Below are positions 1 to 12,101 of a stretch of 64,000 bases of DNA, piece by piece. The stretch lies in assembly GCF_035582795.1 (NCBI RefSeq), contig NC_134367.1, positions 1,056,501 through 1,120,500 on the forward strand, read 5' to 3'. The stretch's first letter is position 1; every line of letters begins with the position of its first letter. The notes under the pieces are model-generated. The model had not been told where the DNA came from and did not search any database. It saw only the letters and a program-made list of their open reading frames with translations. The translations under genes were made by a program, and so were the position numbers. Source of the stretch: Mycteria americana (lineage: Eukaryota > Chordata > Aves > Ciconiiformes > Ciconiidae).

Positions 1-1478
1 AGACACCTTTGATTCTACCTTGTGGAATAGTGTCACTGAAAACTGTCTGTGAACATGTAATCTGTTAGGTTTATGTCCTCTGAAAGACACTAGAATACGC
101 AGTTAACTCTTAATTCTCAACTTAATGGCATGTGAGTTGGTTTAACCAAATCTCATGCGTTCCATCAAAGATCTCAAAATTAGATGGGAAAATACATACT
201 GTCTTTAATCTTGCATGATCAGTTTTCAGCATATTGCTTATAGAAAACGACAATTTCATGTTACAGTTACACTACATCTTCTAGATTTACTTTTCATACA
301 CTTTGATCTAAAATTTCAAGAATATAAATTTGTAAGATCACGTTAAAGCTTTATAAAACTCATCTGAAAACAAAATTCTTCTTGGTTTTAAGTCTGAGTT
401 CTGGAAAATGTTGAGCGATTGTCTTTGTGGCTGCTCAGCAGCTGCTGAAATGGAAAGGGATCTTCTCGGGCATCATGGTGGTGTTGACTGGATAGTTGGG
501 TCAGATCATCGCTGGTTGCAGTTCCAGACTCTGCTGACTTTGACAGCAGCACTGCTAAACAACCTACAACATTTTGGGAACTTCCTGCAGAAACTTGAGT
601 ACTGAGCCAGCTGGCTTTGTGCAGTGTCTAATCAGGCTGGTCAGTGGTTATGGTACGTAACTTTAAAATTGTAGATGGAGTTTTAAAGTGGCTTATTTTT
701 ACATTCATTTAGGAAGAACTGGTCAGTAACAGGAGGGAGTGTCTGGGATAGCGATGTTTCCGGGGCTGTTCAGACACTCCCGTGGCTGGAGCTCACAGCC
801 CTCTTGAAGTGTTGGTAGAGCATTTCTTGCTCCTGTTTTCATCCCGTCCGCTACTGGGTTCCACTGGGGCTCAGAAGTCTTAGACACTTCTCTGAGATAT
901 GAGACTTGGAAATAAAAGTTTCTCCTTTTGGGTGCAAGTTTCAAGTTGTCAATAAAAATACAAAGTTTAAAATTAACAAATTTCTGCCTTGACTTGATAC
1001 TGGGTTTGTTTATTGTGGTAATATACCAGACCTACTGCAACTGACCACTTTGCCGTTCACCAGATAGCTTCATCTTCTGCCCACTTAGTTGCATAAGCCC
1101 AGTTAAGCAGTCCAGTGTCTTTTGTCTTTGTCATAGTAGACTCTGAAATGTGTTTTTTAAAAACCAGTCCCCTTTAAAGTAAAATCCAAAAGAGAAAGTT
1201 CAAGCCCTAAGTTTCTGTACCCTCATGAGCCTGGCTTACTGAAGCTTGCCCTTTTTGTTCTCTGCGTGTTCAGCTACGTCTGGGAGGGAATGGGCCTTCT
1301 TGGAAGCTGCTGCTGATGCACATTGGAGTGTGTCCTACCGCTCTTCAAAAACATTGCACATCCCTCAGTAGTGGTGCAACAGAGCATGTACCGTGCCACG
1401 TGTGCTTCTCTAATAGATACACCATGCTGGTTTCTTTAGAGCTTGCCTCTCATACGTACTCTTGTCTGTTTTCCACAG
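1..1478 (+). other. RAB10: RAB10 intron 2 (3' part)
   Basis: AT-rich DNA with only short chance reading frames, ending at the exon 3 acceptor. I see no gene, RNA or recognisable repeat in it. It is intronic because the exon that follows begins in the middle of the Rab domain. Confidence 0.8.
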
Positions 1479-1617
1479 GGACACAGCAGGGCAGGAACGA
1501 TTTCACACCATCACCACCTCCTATTACAGAGGTGCCATGGGGATCATGCTAGTATATGACATCACCAATGCCAAGAGCTTTGAAAACATCAGCAAGTGGC
1601 TCAGAAACATAGATGAG
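1479..1617 (+). CDS. RAB10: RAB10 coding exon 3
   Basis: Encodes residues 64-109, from DTAGQERF through [11 protein letters not shown], preceded by one base completing Trp63. The acceptor is a pyrimidine tract ending ttttccacag; the donor is gag|gtgagt. It carries the switch II region and Thr73. Confidence 0.96.
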
Positions 1618-4600
1618 GTGAGTAATGTCTGTAAGATCCTGGAATTGAGCTGTTTGTTGTGACCCGTAGAGCAATTGATGAGTCCCACAGAACTCGGCTT
1701 CTGGATTGTTTCTGCTTCTACCCTGGCAGAAGGTGTAGCGCGTAAATTAACGTGGGGGTTTGGGTGCTGTTCTTAGGCTGGCCTATGTCCTATGTTCCTC
1801 AACTCTCCCTTCAACAACAGCATGAAGGATCGCAACGCTACACAGGGGCTAGTGGTGTCCTACAGTGTCAAATTCATACATGAGCAAACTTTGTTTCTGT
1901 GCTGGAGAACACTTAGAGGTAAGGAATACATCTTGTAGTCACTGGGAGTTGCAGTTTTCAGGAGGAGCTGCCACCACAAGGTGGTGTGCAGAGGAGCAAC
2001 ACTAAGCCATAAGCTGTAGAGTAGCTATAGAATATGTCCCTTCTAGTACTAACCTATTTTGTAAGGATGACTATGTAAATCCTCAAATAAATCCTCAACC
2101 TCCACTCCCTCAAAATTGATGTCATGAAATATTTGCAAGTTTGTCATGGCTGTTAGAGGTAGTATGGCAAACTGCTGTTGAATGTTAGCAAACTACTCCA
2201 ACCTGCATAGCTGATGTTTGTCCTTGTTAGAGAAGTACCAAACAAGGAGGCTGGTAAAATTTCGAGCAAGGTCAAGTGAAGCAGAAGAAACTGATGTGGA
2301 AACATTCAGTGCGTGGATCCCCAAGAGTTCATTCTCCAAGAGTTCTGAGATGCTAGAGGGCAGCACAACTGTTAGTTCTTGCTTTATTATGCTGTTCCCA
2401 AATGGAATAAATGTTTGGATTTTCTAGCTTTGTTATTTTCCTAGAAAGCATGAAGATGGCCCTGTAGAACTGAGTGTCAGCAGATCGGTGCTGTCAGGCA
2501 TTGCTAGTTGAAGCATTGAGGCTGGTGAAAGGTTCTTACAGAGCAAAAATGTGATATGGGGACTTTAATTTCCTAGCATGAGAAATGGGAAACTATACTG
2601 TTTATGGAAAGGTCCACATTTTGGTGGCTACAGAAGGAGGGGGTGGGGAGTAAGGCAGCACAGGAAGAGACTCAGTGGCGAGCTGAATATAAACTTGAAA
2701 CTGAGGCCTTTAGATTCTGCAGTTGCTTTGTTTAAAAAAATGTAGTAGTATCCAGGAAGTCAAGTAATATATGTCATTCATACCATTGTGTCTGAGAAGC
2801 GAGTGTTTTTGCTGACCTCATGTTTTCAAATCTTTGTCATACAAACCTCCGCAGCTGATTTTAGGTGCATTGTGAAGGCTGCATGGTTACTGCAGTTTTA
2901 TAAGGGATGTTTGACACCTTAGGAAGCTTTTTTTGTTATGGAAGAAGCTCACTAACAGAGTGCGTTTGCAGAAATGATGGGTGAAGTCATCCTCTGAGGT
3001 TCCAGATGCAGTGTTGAGGCTTCTTGCTAAAATGTATGGCAGGTGTACCCACTCACGTACAGGATTATTGCAAATGATAGTTGTGATTGAGGTAGCGAAG
3101 TGCTTTGGTTTTACAAGGAGTTAATATTGCCAAGGATATTCTCTCAAGAAGGAGAATTTTCAAGAAGCAAGCCGCTATTCTGTGTAAGGAGACTCTTCTA
3201 CAGGACACTTAAGGCTTGATTTAGAAATAGCCAGGAAAGCTAGAGATGTTACACCTTCATCCTTGCTAAATACTTAATTATTTAAAGGTCACACATTCTG
3301 CAGAGGTGTACTATGCCGTGCGCTTTTGCTTTGGGCTGGTAGGAATTAGTTGAGTTGCTCAAGTGCACAGTTTTGTACGTTGGAGCTGGCTGTATTTGAA
3401 AAGTCTGTTGCTGTGTAAGCAGTTTTGTGTGTGTGCATGAAAAGTCAACATTTTCAGAGTCTTATTCTACATGGTGTATGAATCTACCTTTGCTCACTGA
3501 TTGCTCTTCTTCCTTGTGACCTGAAGGAAAAAAACTGGGGGTGATTCTCCTGAGGAATATGAAATGGGCTATTACTGTAAGCAGGAGTACTGGGTATGCG
3601 GATCTCTTGCCTCTGAAGTTCTATTAGTAATTCTACCGTAAAGTCGTATTAAGAGTGTTGAACTGAAAGTAAATTCAGATTAGACTTTCCAAGAAGTTTC
3701 TCATGGCAGGTTTCAAAGTACTTCATAGAATCATAGAATGGTTTGGGTTGGAAGGGACCCTAAGGATCATCTAGTTCCAACCTTCCTGCCATGGGCAGGG
3801 ACACCTTCCACTAGACCAGGTTGTTCAGAGCCCCATCCAACCTGGCCTTGAATGTTTCCAGAGAAGGGGGCTTCCACAACTTCTCTGGGCAACCTGGGCC
3901 AGTGCCTCACCACCCTCAGAGTGAAGAGTTTCTTCCTTAGATCTAATCTAAATCTGTCTTCTTTCAGTTTAAAGCCATTATGCCTTGTCCTGTCACTACA
4001 TGCCCTTGTAAAGAGTCCCTCTCCAGCTTTCTTGTAGGCCCCTTCAGGTACTGGCAGGCTGCTATAAGGTCTCCCCGGAGCCTTCTCTTCTCCAGGCTGA
4101 ACAACCCCAACTCTCTCAGCCCTTCCTCACAGCAGAGGTGCCCCATCCCTCTGATCATCTTCATGGCCCTCCTCTGGACCTGCTCCAGCAGGTCCATGTC
4201 TTTACTGTGCTGAGGACCCCAGAGCTGGACACAGCACTGCAGGGGGGGTCTGACCAGAGCAGAGTCAAGGGCCAGAATCCCTTCCCTTGACCTGCTGGCC
4301 ACACTGCGGGTGATGCAGCCCAGGACATGGTTGGCTTTCTGGGCGGGCTGTGAGCACGCATTGCCAGGTCATGTTGAGCTTCTCATTAACCAACCCCCCC
4401 AAGTCCTTCTCCGCAGGGTTGCTCTCAATCCATTCTCCACCCAGTCTGTATTTGTGCTTGGGATTGCCCCAACCCATGTGTGCAGCACCTTGCCCTTGGC
4501 CTTGTTGAACCTCATGAGGTTTGCACAGGCCCACCTCTCAAGCCTGTCAAGGTCTCTCTGGACGGCATCCCTTCCCTCCAGCATGTAGACCGTACGACAC

Positions 4601-7600
4601 AGCTTGGTGTCATCGGCAAACTTGCTGAGGGTGCACTCAATCCGACTGTCCATGTCACCGACAAAGATGTTAAATGGCACCGGTCCCAATACCGACACCT
4701 GAGGAACACCACTTGTCACTCATCTCCACTTGGACATCGAGCCATTGACCACAACTTTTGAGTGCGACCATCCAGCCAATTCCTTATCCACCCAGTGGTC
4801 CATCCGTCAAATCCGTGTCTCTCCAATTTAGAGGCAAGGATGTTGTGTGGGACAGTGTCAAATGGTTTGCACAAGTACAGGTAGATGACATCAGTTGCTC
4901 TTCCCTTATCCACCAACAGTGTAACCCCATCGTAGAAGGCCACCAAATTTGTCAGGCGTGATTGGCCCTTAGTGGAGCCGTGCTGGTTGTCACCGACCAC
5001 CTCTTTATTTTCCATGTGCCTTAACATCGTTTCCAGGAGGCTCTGCTCCATGATCTTTCTGGGCACAGAGGTGAGCCTGACTGGCCTGTAGTTCCCCGGG
5101 TCTTCCTTTTTTCCCTTTTTAAAAATGGGGGTTATGTTTCCCCTTTTCCAGTCAGTGGGAACTTCTCAAATATGATGGATAGTGGCTTAGCATCTTCATC
5201 CGCCAGTTCCCTCAGGACCCGTGGATGCGTCTCATCAGGTCCCATGGACTTGTGCACCTTCAGGTTCCTCAGATGGTCTCGAACCTGATCTTCTCCTACA
5301 GTGGGTGGTTCTTCATTCTCCCAGGCCCTGCCTTTGCCTTCTGCGACTTGGGCGGTGTGGCTTGAGCACTTGCCGGTGAAGTCTGGGGGGAAAAATGTCG
5401 TTGAGTACCTCAGCCTTCTCCATATCCCGGGTAATCAGGTCTCCTGCTTCCTTCTGGAGAGGGCCCACATTTTCCCTAGTCTTCCTTTTATCACTGACGT
5501 ACCTATAGAAGCTTTTCTTGTTGCTCTTGATGTCCCTGGCCAGATTTAATTCTCTCAGGGCTTTAGCTTTCCTAACCTGATCCCTGGCTGCTTGGACAAT
5601 TTCTCTGTATTCCTCCCAGGCTCCCTGTCCTTGCTTCCACCCTCTGTAGGCTTCCTTTTTGTGTTTGAGTTTGTCCAGGACCTCCTTGGTCATCCATGCA
5701 GGCCTCCTGGCGTTTTTGCCTGACTTCCTCTTTGCTGGGATGCATCGCTCCTGAGCTTGGAGGAGGTGATCCTTGAATATTCCTCCAGGAATATTCTTCC
5801 CTCCAGGGCTTTATCCTATGGCACTCTACCAGGTGGATCCCTGAAGAGGCCAAACTCTGCTCTCCTGAAGTCCAGGGTAGTGTGCTTGCTGTGCGCCCTC
5901 CTCGCTGCCCTAAGGATCTTGACCCCCACCATTTCACGGTCATGCAGTCAAGGCTGCCCTTGAGCTTCACATTCCCCACCAGCCCCTCCTTGTTGGTGAG
6001 AACAAGGTCCAGCATAGCACCTCTCCTCGTTGGCTCCTCGGTCACTTGGAGGAGGAAGTTACCATCAGCGCGTTCCAGGAACCTCCCGGATTGCTCATGC
6101 CCTGCTGTGTTGTCCCTCCAACAGACATCGGGGTGGGTGAAGTCCCCCCATGAGGACCAGGGCTTGTGAACGTGAGGCTGCTCCTGTCTGTCTATAGAGG
6201 GCCTCATCTGCTGTGTCTCCCTGGTCGGGTGGCCTGTAGCAGACCCCCCTGTAATGTCACCTGTCCCTGCCCTCCCTTTAAGCCTGACCCGTCAGCTCTC
6301 GGTCAGCTCCTCGCCCATCCCCAGGCGGAGCTCCATGCACTCCAGCTGGCCACTGACACAGAGGGCGATGCCCCCTCCTCGTCTCCCCTGCCCGTCCTTC
6401 CTAAAGAGCCTGAATCCTTCCAACGCTCCAGTCATAGGAGCCATCCCACCACGTCTCCGTGATGCCAATAAGATCACGGCCCTGCAGGCGCGCGCACGTC
6501 TCTAGCTCCTCTTGTTTGTTGCCCACGCTACGTGCGTTTGCATAGAGGCATTTAGGCTGGGCCCCCGATGAAGCTGCCTTACTGGCTGGAGTGGCTGGAA
6601 TTCCTGTGCTGCTCCTCAGGTGCTCTCCTGCTGACCTGTGATCCTTCTCCAGGCTCTGGGCATCTATTGCTGGCACTGGCATCAAACTGGTAGGAGTGGG
6701 ATGGATTGAGGTTCCCCTTCCCTGGCAACTGTAGTTTAAAGCCCTCTTCACCAGCTTGGCAAGCCTACGACCGAAGATACTCTTCCCCTTCTCTGATGGA
6801 TGGACCCCATCAGCCCCCAGTAGACCAGGTTTCTCAAAGCGAGTCCATGGTCTAAGCGGCCGAACCCCTGGCTGTGGCACCAGTCCTGTAACCATTTGAT
6901 TTGCCAGATTCGACTGGCCCTTTCAAACCCCTTCCCTTTGACCAGGAGGACTGATGAAAAAACTGCCTCCTTACCACAGCTCCCAGGGCCCTGTAACCCT
7001 TCTTGGTACTCCTCAGACTGCTCCTGGCTGTATCACTGGTGCCCATGTGAAACAACAGCAGTGGATAATAGTCAGTGGACTGTATGAGGCTTGGTGGTCT
7101 CTTAGTGATATCCCTGATACGAGCCCCCGGTAAGCAGCACGCCTTTCTAGAGAGTGCATCAGGTCAGCAAATGGGTGCCGCCGTACCTCTCAGAAGAGTG
7201 TCACCTACTGCTATCACCCATTGCCTTTTCGTAGTTGCCCTGGTTGTTACACGGGGAGCAGATTGGGCTGCCTCCCTCAGCTCCAGCGTCTCTCCTGGTG
7301 TGACGGGTCATTCCTCTTCAGGCTGCAGAGCAGTGAAGCGGTTCTGCAAGGGCACCTCAGCCTTTGAGGGAAGTCTCTTCCTCCTGCTGACCCTTGCTGT
7401 TGCAACCATCCATTATTCTGCATTATTGGCCCCCCTCCCTTCTGTGTGTGCGGGTGGGGGAGTTTTGGGGTGTTTGGCTGTGGGTCCACTGCAGACTGTA
7501 CTCAGAACCAGCTATCTAACTCCTCCTCGGCCTCCCTTATGTTATGCAGCCTTCTCGCCGCCTCCTGCAGCTCAGCCACTGGCTGCTGGAAGTCCTCCAC

Positions 7601-10600
7601 CTGGGCACACCTTTTGCAGGCAGGTCTGCCGCCTGTCCCTGCCCCAGGAGCAAGGTCTAGGCACTCCCTGCAGTCTGAGGTCTGCACTGCAGCCTCTCCT
7701 TCAGCAGCTCCGTCTGGGTGGAGGCATCGGCTACCGCTGGGGCAGGCAGTGCAGACCCCCCAGCCGGAGCCACAGCCTTTGCTCTCAATGAGTGCCCACT
7801 ACTTCAGTTATCCACTGAAGTGATGCTTTGTGCTGTGGCTGCTGGAACTTTTCTGCTAGTCTGGTGGATATCTTTGGCGTATTCTTTCCTTGCTATGATG
7901 GCTATTGGCAGTACTTCAATAACTGAACAGTCAAGGCATTTTTGCTCATTCAGCATTCCTTGAGAAAGCATTGGCACTCGCTTTTGCCTGACAAAGGTGA
8001 TTACCTCCTATGTGGTCCTGCTTTTCTTTGGACCCTGCGCATTAGCATGGTGCTCACTTCAGTTTTCCCTTTGTGATGTCCTGTTTTATGTTCGCTTGGT
8101 ATATAGTCTGTGCACCATTTCACCGCATGAGTTTCTCAACTTCTGTGTGAAGTACTTAGCAGATAGAGCTGAAGCACAAAGCTGACATGCAGTCTTGCTC
8201 TGATGATTGCGACATCAGAGGAACAGCATCATGCTAGAGAGCTGTAATTTCCCTTTGTTAGTTAACTCGGTAACTCCTTAAAAAAAAAAATTACAGGCAA
8301 AAGGGGTTTTTACTAACTTCCTGGTTAATTGGCTTTGCGGTGGTTGAAAGCATAGTTGCAATTGTTAAGGAGACTTACCTGTCTACAGTAAAACAATGCA
8401 AAGGAGCCTTTAAACACCAAAAAAGTCGTAGTGTGAGCTGGAGCTGTTCCAGTGCATGAAGCTTGATTGTTGGCAGCTGTCGACGGGGGGTTTGTCTTGT
8501 CCTGTAATGTTTTGTAGCATCCTATCTGTAAATGTGCTTGTCCAGCACACACAAAACCTGACACCTCTAAGTGCTGAGCAGGAAGTTGATTCTTTTCCCA
8601 CATGCAAACTAATGAAGATTTGGTAGGCTGGTGTCATTAACTAGAAGGATCTGGGTTGCGGAACAGCACTTAGTCTTTTTCGGAAAGGAAGACTTCACGC
8701 TTAAACTACAGAAATAAAAAGGAAGGGGGAAAATAAGTGGCATTGGGATGGTGATAGAGCTGTGTCAAACCTGGAGCTGTTGTCTCATTCCACTTCCAGG
8801 TTATATGAGCAATTTAGTCTAAAGGCACTGTCTGAAGAATGATTTCTAGCAGTCTTTGTTGTGACTCAGGAAAGTGCAGGACACCAACACCTGTAAACGT
8901 TAGCCTGGACTTCAAACAGCCTGGAAATACAAAAGTGAAGTAGATGTTTACTGCTTGTTGGGAGAGATGTGTAAACCTGTCTCTTGTCTCATTTTAGCAT
9001 GCCAATGAAGATGTGGAGAGGATGCTGTTAGGAAACAAGTGTGACATGGAGGATAAGAGAGTTGTCCCTAAAGCAAAAGGCGAACAGGTACGTGTCGGAC
9101 AAAAACTTGCTTATCCAAGTAAGCAAATCAGTGCCAAGACTTCCCGCCATCTGCAGGTGGCTGAGATGGCACAACAGGATGTGCCAGGGAACGAATGAGG
9201 TAGCTGTGTTTGCTGATGGTTTGTAAGTCTAGGGGATATTTTCTCAGAAGCTGCATTGCAAACAACTGCCATGAATAGAATTAGTTCAGCTGCAGTTTCT
9301 GCTTTCTTTGATAGCTAAAAATTTTCAGGCATCCTTTGTTAAGTTACTTACCATGTGACAGGCTTGTATGGTATCTGTCGTCTTATGTTCAGACACTGAC
9401 TTGTGATTTAATACACTTTAATTGCTGTTTCTGAATCATTAAGTTCCGAATCTTCTTTTGTGACACTTTGCCTAGCTAGTACTTCTGACGCCTGCCACGG
9501 CTGAAAGAATATTACGTGCTTATAAATGCCTCTAGTCCTGAAGTTACAGCAGCACCAATTGAATAACTCTACAGTAATGCTAACCACCTTCTTTCTTTTT
9601 TGGTTTAGATTGCTAGGGAGCATGGTATTAGGTTTTTCGAAACTAGTGCAAAAGCAAATATAAACATTGAGAAGGCATTCCTCACATTAGCAGAAGACAT
9701 TCTTCGAAAGGTAGGTGCTTACAGGATTCATTTGAAAAAAGTATCCTAAAATTTCAGCTCCTATTGCTTTTGATGTTTACCTGAATTGTTTCAGCCTTTG
9801 ACTTTGGCGTGCTAAGACAAACGAGTGCCTGAAGGAGGAGTGTTGTACATGTAAAGCTTCTAAAGCTTGTTTGATGTAGAGGGAGTAGTATACATCAGAG
9901 CCAAGGAACGTAAACTCGTAGTTGTTTGGCCCTTAAGCTCATGGTTGTGTTGTACGTGTGCTTGGAGTTAAAACACTTCAGCTGGCATGGAAGAGAATGG
10001 TCCTTTCCCTGCCACCATCTCCATCATATGCGACACTGCCTAAAAACTCCTCAGCGCCTGTTGGGAAGAGCGTAGATGCGGTTGATAGAACAGGTGAACG
10101 AGCTCTGTCGCTTCCTGCCTTGTTTCCAATGATTAGCCCTCTCAGCCTCCGCATTTCGTTAGAGGTTTTATTGGAAGGTTGTATTGCAACTGAGAGAAGA
10201 ACATGGATCTCCAGTTCTTCCTGGTGCTTGGCTCCCCCTCCTGAAACGTACAGCGTACCGTAAAGGTGGTTGTCTTTCCTGTGGCCTGTACCCCAATCTT
10301 TGTACGCCCAGAGCTACAGGATACTGCTATACTTGTATCCCTGATACCTTTCATGAGTAGAAAATGCATCCCCTTCCAATAGCTGCCACTGTTCTGTTGC
10401 AGGATTGAGCTGGGCTGGAGAGGTGGGTGGCTCCAGGGCTGGTTCCAGTTAGTTGATGTAGTCCCATAGCCAAGGACTTGATTTACGCGGTAACCCCGGC
10501 GCTAGCACGTTCCTGCTTACGATCAGCTCGTGCCTCTCCAGCACCGAAACTCTGTGGAGCTCAGGAAATGTGGGTTGGGCAACTCTAGCATACGTGCTTT

Positions 10601-11775
10601 TGCTCCTAAACAAATGACCCTACACGTTTTTTCTGTGCTCCAACTTAGCGGTAGGGACTGACCCCTGTTGAGACTGCCTTCGTGGCTGTCTTCCACCGCT
10701 CTCCTGCGTGAATGCTATTGATAATGTCATCCGAGTTAATCGGTTAGAAATTTAGTGCAAGGTCAATCCTGAATCTTTTCGCAACCCTTTTAAATACACA
10801 TCTGCTCAACAACGTCTGGTTCGCCATTGTTTTGAGTTGTTTCTTAATTGGTTTTTGACAAGCTTTATGTGAGAAACTGGATGAAAATCCCTGGCCTTTG
10901 GTAAACAGGTCGTCAGGCTAGCAAGTCTTACTGACCCTTTTGACCTCTACATTTTTATTTTTGGGCCTCGGTGTATTTATCTGAAGAACGGGACGAGGGG
11001 GGTTGTTTTTGCAAGGCTGCGCCAAAGAGAATAACCAAAGGAACATAGAGATGAAACTGCAGTATTCTCATGAGTGCTTAGGTTAGTTTCTAAACAGCTG
11101 AAAGTAGATGTTAGCATCTGATCAAAACCACTTGACTTGGAGTTTTGCTTTGGTCTAACCAAGTTTATATCCCGTGACGCAGACGAGCCTGTTTTGTCCG
11201 CTGCCTTGGAAACTGGTGTCCTGGTTAACTGGAAGGCAGATGCTTTTGAACAACCCCTCTTTATCCATAAATTACTCTGTGGTTTTTAAGGTCATTAGTT
11301 CACATAATTTAACTTCAGCTTGTGTTAGTTATATGCTGTGATTTACTTACTCTGCCAAAGTCCAAGTGTCAGTTCTAAGAGGAGGACCTAGAAATAGTTT
11401 TAGTTTACTTTGGGGTGGTCCAAGTTCAAAAGGTTGGGTTTTTTCCAGCTTTTTCCAGTTATTGTTTATTTAAAACAAAACAAACCCTTAAATTGGTTTT
11501 GTGTACTTTTGCTGGCAAGGGGAGGAGGATCCCCTACATTTCTGTGGAGCTTTGTCCCTAGTTTATTCATAATATTATTTGGTGATGTAAGTCTCTTTGT
11601 AAGCTGCCGCCATCTCTTCCGCCCTGAATACCTTATTTCAGAATGTCTCAAGAGCCATCTAACTTTTTTTTTTCCACTTGTTTCATTGCAGACCCCTGTA
11701 AAAGAGCCCAACAGTGAAAATGTAGATATCAGCAGCGGAGGTGGGGTGACAGGCTGGAAGAGCAAGTGTTGCTGA
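1479..11775 (+). CDS. RAB10: RAB10, Ras-related small GTPase Rab10 (3' part; exons 3-6 of the coding sequence)
   Basis: Four coding exons (1479-1617, 8998-9087, 9609-9710, 11692-11775) join in frame into residues 64-200 of a 200-residue Rab; exons 1-2 with the P-loop and switch I lie left of the window. The first base completes Trp63. Visible motifs are DTAGQERF at 64-71 (G3/switch II), Thr73 (the LRRK2 phosphorylation site known in Rab10), NKCD at 122-125 (G4, guanine recognition), ETSAK at 150-154 (G5) and a C-terminal CC pair at 199-200 for double geranylgeranylation. The hypervariable tail [20 protein letters not shown] identifies Rab10 rather than Rab8 or Rab13. Rab10 is known to act in exocytic and GLUT4 vesicle transport, ER dynamics and basolateral sorting. 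All visible splice sites are GT-AG. The few substitutions against human (Ala for Gly in NAKSFEN and PKAKGEQ) are conservative. Identification is essentially certain. Confidence 0.97.
3964..5066 (-). pseudogene. CR1 ORF2 remnant, reverse transcriptase and C-terminal part
   Basis: Two main open stretches cover the reverse transcriptase: 5066-4716 (ending [20 protein letters not shown] and [14 protein letters not shown]) and 4719-4369 ([12 protein letters not shown], then SKFADDTKL and [13 protein letters not shown]). They overlap in different frames, so at least one frameshift separates them. A third stretch, 4302-3964, carries the C-terminal domain ([24 protein letters not shown]). The palm motif FADD is intact in the second stretch. 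This is ordinary LINE decay. Confidence 0.88.
5313..6560 (-). pseudogene. CR1 ORF2 remnant, endonuclease and linker part
   Basis: Fragments in at least three minus-strand frames resemble the CR1 apurinic-type endonuclease: [16 protein letters not shown] near 6550, [20 protein letters not shown] near 6400, [20 protein letters not shown] near 6120 and [19 protein letters not shown] near 6010. The basic linker [18 protein letters not shown] follows near 5600. The frame changes show that the gene is broken. Confidence 0.85.
6560..7795 (-). pseudogene. CR1 ORF1 remnant
   Basis: The minus strand encodes a Cys-rich start ([11 protein letters not shown], then [10 protein letters not shown]) and a short helical stretch ([20 protein letters not shown]) near 7690-7510. 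Then come remnants of the esterase-like domain ([11 protein letters not shown] near 7050) and its end [20 protein letters not shown] near 6800. Frame and stop interruptions make it non-functional. The far 5' end could not be delimited. Confidence 0.75.
8998..9087 (+). CDS. RAB10: RAB10 coding exon 4
   Basis: Thirty codons, residues 110-139 ([20 protein letters not shown] onward to GEQ), in phase 0 on both sides. It contains the NKCD guanine-specificity motif. Flanked by attttag| and |gtacgtgt. Confidence 0.96.
9088..11691 (+). other. RAB10: RAB10 introns 4 and 5
   Basis: Intron 4 (9088-9608) and intron 5 (9711-11691) flank exon 5. Apart from that exon I see no coding, RNA or repeat signal. 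Confidence 0.8.
9609..9710 (+). CDS. RAB10: RAB10 coding exon 5
   Basis: Thirty-four codons, residues 140-173 ([20 protein letters not shown] onward to DILRK), with the ETSAK G5 motif. Flanked by ggtttag| and |gtaggtgc. Confidence 0.96.
11692..11775 (+). CDS. RAB10: RAB10 coding exon 6 (C-terminus and stop)
   Basis: Encodes residues 174-200: the hypervariable membrane-targeting tail ending in KSKCC, then TGA at 11773-11775. The acceptor is a long T-rich tract followed by tttcattgcag. Confidence 0.97.
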   Translation, partial: TPVKEPNSENVDISSGGGVTGWKSKCC

Positions 11776-12095
11776 ACGTTCTCCTATATCACCAATCGCC
11801 ATCCACCGCCCCTTTTTTCTCGCTGCAAAACAAACCACTCTGCCCGTTTTTAACCTTAAACCAATGTTTTGTTCCTCATCTTAACAAACTCCTGTCTCCC
11901 TTTTGTTTTTCCGTTTAGGAGAGCTTGCGTACTCTAATTTTCTAAACAACATGTATAGGAAAATCATCTCTGTGACTTCATTTTTCATGTACCTGCTCAA
12001 CTTACCACTACGTTTTGGTTGTATTATAGTCCCATTCCTCCTGACATTAAAACATATAGCAATCATATTCAACTCTATTCTGCAAATTGTATAAG

Positions 12096-12101
12096 AATAA
12101 A
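12096..12101 (+). promoter_or_regulatory. RAB10: Proximal polyadenylation signal of RAB10
   Basis: AATAAA lies about 320 bases after the stop codon. It could give a short 3' UTR isoform. Use is not proven. Confidence 0.45.

Larger units (their letters stand above)
3724..7795 (-). mobile_element. CR1 non-LTR retrotransposon (LINE), nearly full length, degenerate
   Basis: Read on the minus strand this is a roughly 4.1-kb chicken-repeat-1 element. Its 3' end is at the left: the short octamer-like repeat catagaatcatagaat at 3724-3739 is the CR1 tail in reverse. In transcription order there is an ORF1 remnant (about 7700-6720: [11 protein letters not shown], the coiled stretch [10 protein letters not shown], and an esterase-like end [20 protein letters not shown]), then ORF2 with its endonuclease start ([23 protein letters not shown] near 6550-6420), the endonuclease end ([10 protein letters not shown] near 6020), the linker ([11 protein letters not shown] near 5500), reverse transcriptase with the catalytic FADD at about 4609-4620, and the C-terminal [19 protein letters not shown] near 4100. 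The reading frame changes several times, so it is inactive. The 5' limit is uncertain by about 100 bases. Confidence 0.93.
1618..8997 (+). other. RAB10: RAB10 intron 3, host of a CR1 LINE
   Basis: A 7.4-kb intron. Its middle (about 3724-7795) is the antisense CR1 listed separately. The flanks, 1618-3723 and 7796-8997, are AT-rich unique DNA in which I see no gene or recognisable element. Confidence 0.85.

Noticed and set aside
7075-7791. A 238-codon + strand open frame
   Set aside because: It is antisense to the CR1 ORF1 region; the family similarity is on the minus strand.
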